Shown here in pieces: positions 6,868 to 7,322 of a stretch of DNA of 7,322 bases; within the stretch, counting starts at the first letter, position 1; each line of letters begins with the position of its first letter. The position numbers and the translations under genes were made by a program. This DNA is from an uncultured Acidimicrobiia bacterium. Lineage in GTDB: Bacteria; Actinomycetota; Acidimicrobiia; Spongiisociales; UBA5794. The notes under the pieces were generated by a model that was given only the letters and a program-made list of their open reading frames with translations, ran no database searches and had not been told where the DNA came from. The DNA lies in contig CAJWGC010000054.1 in NCBI GenBank assembly GCA_913031525.1, forward strand, positions 1 through 7,322. Reading direction: 5' to 3'.

Positions 6868-6889
6868 GGCTCTAAAAACCAGGGGAGCC
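6868..6889. repeat. Second inverted repeat next to the citrate synthase stop
   Basis: GGCTC (6868-6872) pairs with GAGCC (6885-6889) around a 12-base loop that contains an A5 run, which is T5 on the minus strand. It lies 13 bases beyond the citrate synthase stop codon and immediately abuts the 19-base palindrome. It may form part of the gltA transcript end, but the T-run is inside the loop, not after the stem. Confidence 0.25.
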
Positions 6890-6902
6890 AGTCGAAGTTT
6901 GG

Positions 6903-7322
6903 CTAACCTCGTTTTTCGATCGGTACGAAATCACGTTCGGGTTCGCCGATGTAAATCTGGCGTGGTCGGGCGATACGAGTATCAGGGTCCTGGTTCATCT
7001 CTTTCCAATGTGCGATCCAACCTGGGAGACGTCCTAGAGCAAATAAGACGGTGAACATTCGGCTCGGAAACCCGATTGCTCGATAGATGATCCCGGAATA
7101 GAAATCGACGTTGGGATAGAGCTTACGTTCGACGAAGTAGTTATCTTCGAGCGCAACCTTCTCGAGGCGGTTTGCAATGTCAAGCAGAGGATCCTTAATT
7201 CCGACGCGTTCGAGAATCTCTTTCGTGTAAGACTTGAGCATCCGAGCTCTTGGGTCGTAGTTTTGGTAGACCCGATGTCCGAATCCCATTAATCGAAACG
7301 GGTTATTTTGGTCTTTCGCCAT
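6903..7322 (-). CDS. gltA: Citrate synthase, C-terminal part (5' end outside the window)
   Basis: Citrate synthase condenses oxaloacetate and acetyl-CoA to citrate and CoA in the TCA cycle. The visible 139 residues match the C-terminal third of the bacterial hexameric-type enzyme. NPFRLMGFGHRVYQNYDPRA contains the catalytic-site His (visible residue 16; His305 in E. coli numbering) and KLYPNVDFYSG the catalytic Asp (visible residue 73; Asp362 in E. coli). The segment GWIAHWKEM, then IARPRQIYIGEPERDFVP, is the expected end. The Met at the window edge is internal (equivalent to the residue before AKDKNDPFR in E. coli), so the gene is cut by the window and not naturally truncated. It ends with TAG at 6903-6905 and converges on the small membrane protein gene. 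Confidence 0.96.
   Translation of the reverse strand: MAKDQNNPFRLMGFGHRVYQNYDPRARMLKSYTKEILERVGIKDPLLDIANRLEKVALEDNYFVERKLYPNVDFYSGIIYRAIGFPSRMFTVLFALGRLPGWIAHWKEMNQDPDTRIARPRQIYIGEPERDFVPIEKRG

Noticed and set aside
6849..6889. T-arm-like hairpin suggesting a tRNA or tRNA remnant before gltA.
   Set aside because: The seven-base loop does not match TTCRANY in either orientation and no acceptor, D or anticodon arms can be placed.

Overview
The window looks like a stretch of actinobacterial chromosome of moderate GC. The main reason is a two-domain GNAT protein that matches mycothiol synthase (MshD); mycothiol is made only by Actinobacteria. Mixed codon usage, with many codons ending in A or T, argues against a very GC-rich Streptomyces- or Mycobacterium-like genome. 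A lower-GC lineage such as an environmental Acidimicrobiia is possible, but that is a guess. I see no integrase, transposase, phage gene, CRISPR array, rRNA or tRNA. The content is mostly housekeeping.

Layout from left to right. Positions 1-69 hold the last 22 codons of an unidentified plus-strand gene. A 262-base gap follows, then mshD (332-1243, +). A very small membrane-anchored zinc-ribbon gene (1228-1428, -) runs towards mshD, and their 3' ends overlap by 16 bases. A 240-base divergent spacer separates it from thrS (1669-3597, +), a full-length threonyl-tRNA synthetase with intact editing and catalytic motifs. After 87 bases comes a 12-helix RND/MMPL-type transporter (3685-6312, +). It overlaps by ATGA a small protein with two predicted membrane helices and a PepSY-like tail (6309-6809, +). 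A 93-base convergent spacer with a 19-base perfect inverted repeat separates this pair from the C-terminal part of citrate synthase (6903 to the window edge, -).

How the genes relate: mshD, thrS and gltA are independent core-metabolism genes. The only pair the sequence ties together is the transporter and the overlapping small membrane protein, which are probably translationally coupled and may work together. The least expected features are the Asp-to-Pro change in the second intramembrane motif of the transporter, the uncharacterised coupled partner, the tiny zinc-ribbon gene antisense to the mshD end, and a predicted hairpin over the thrS ribosome binding site. I found no convincing new defence or mobile system.
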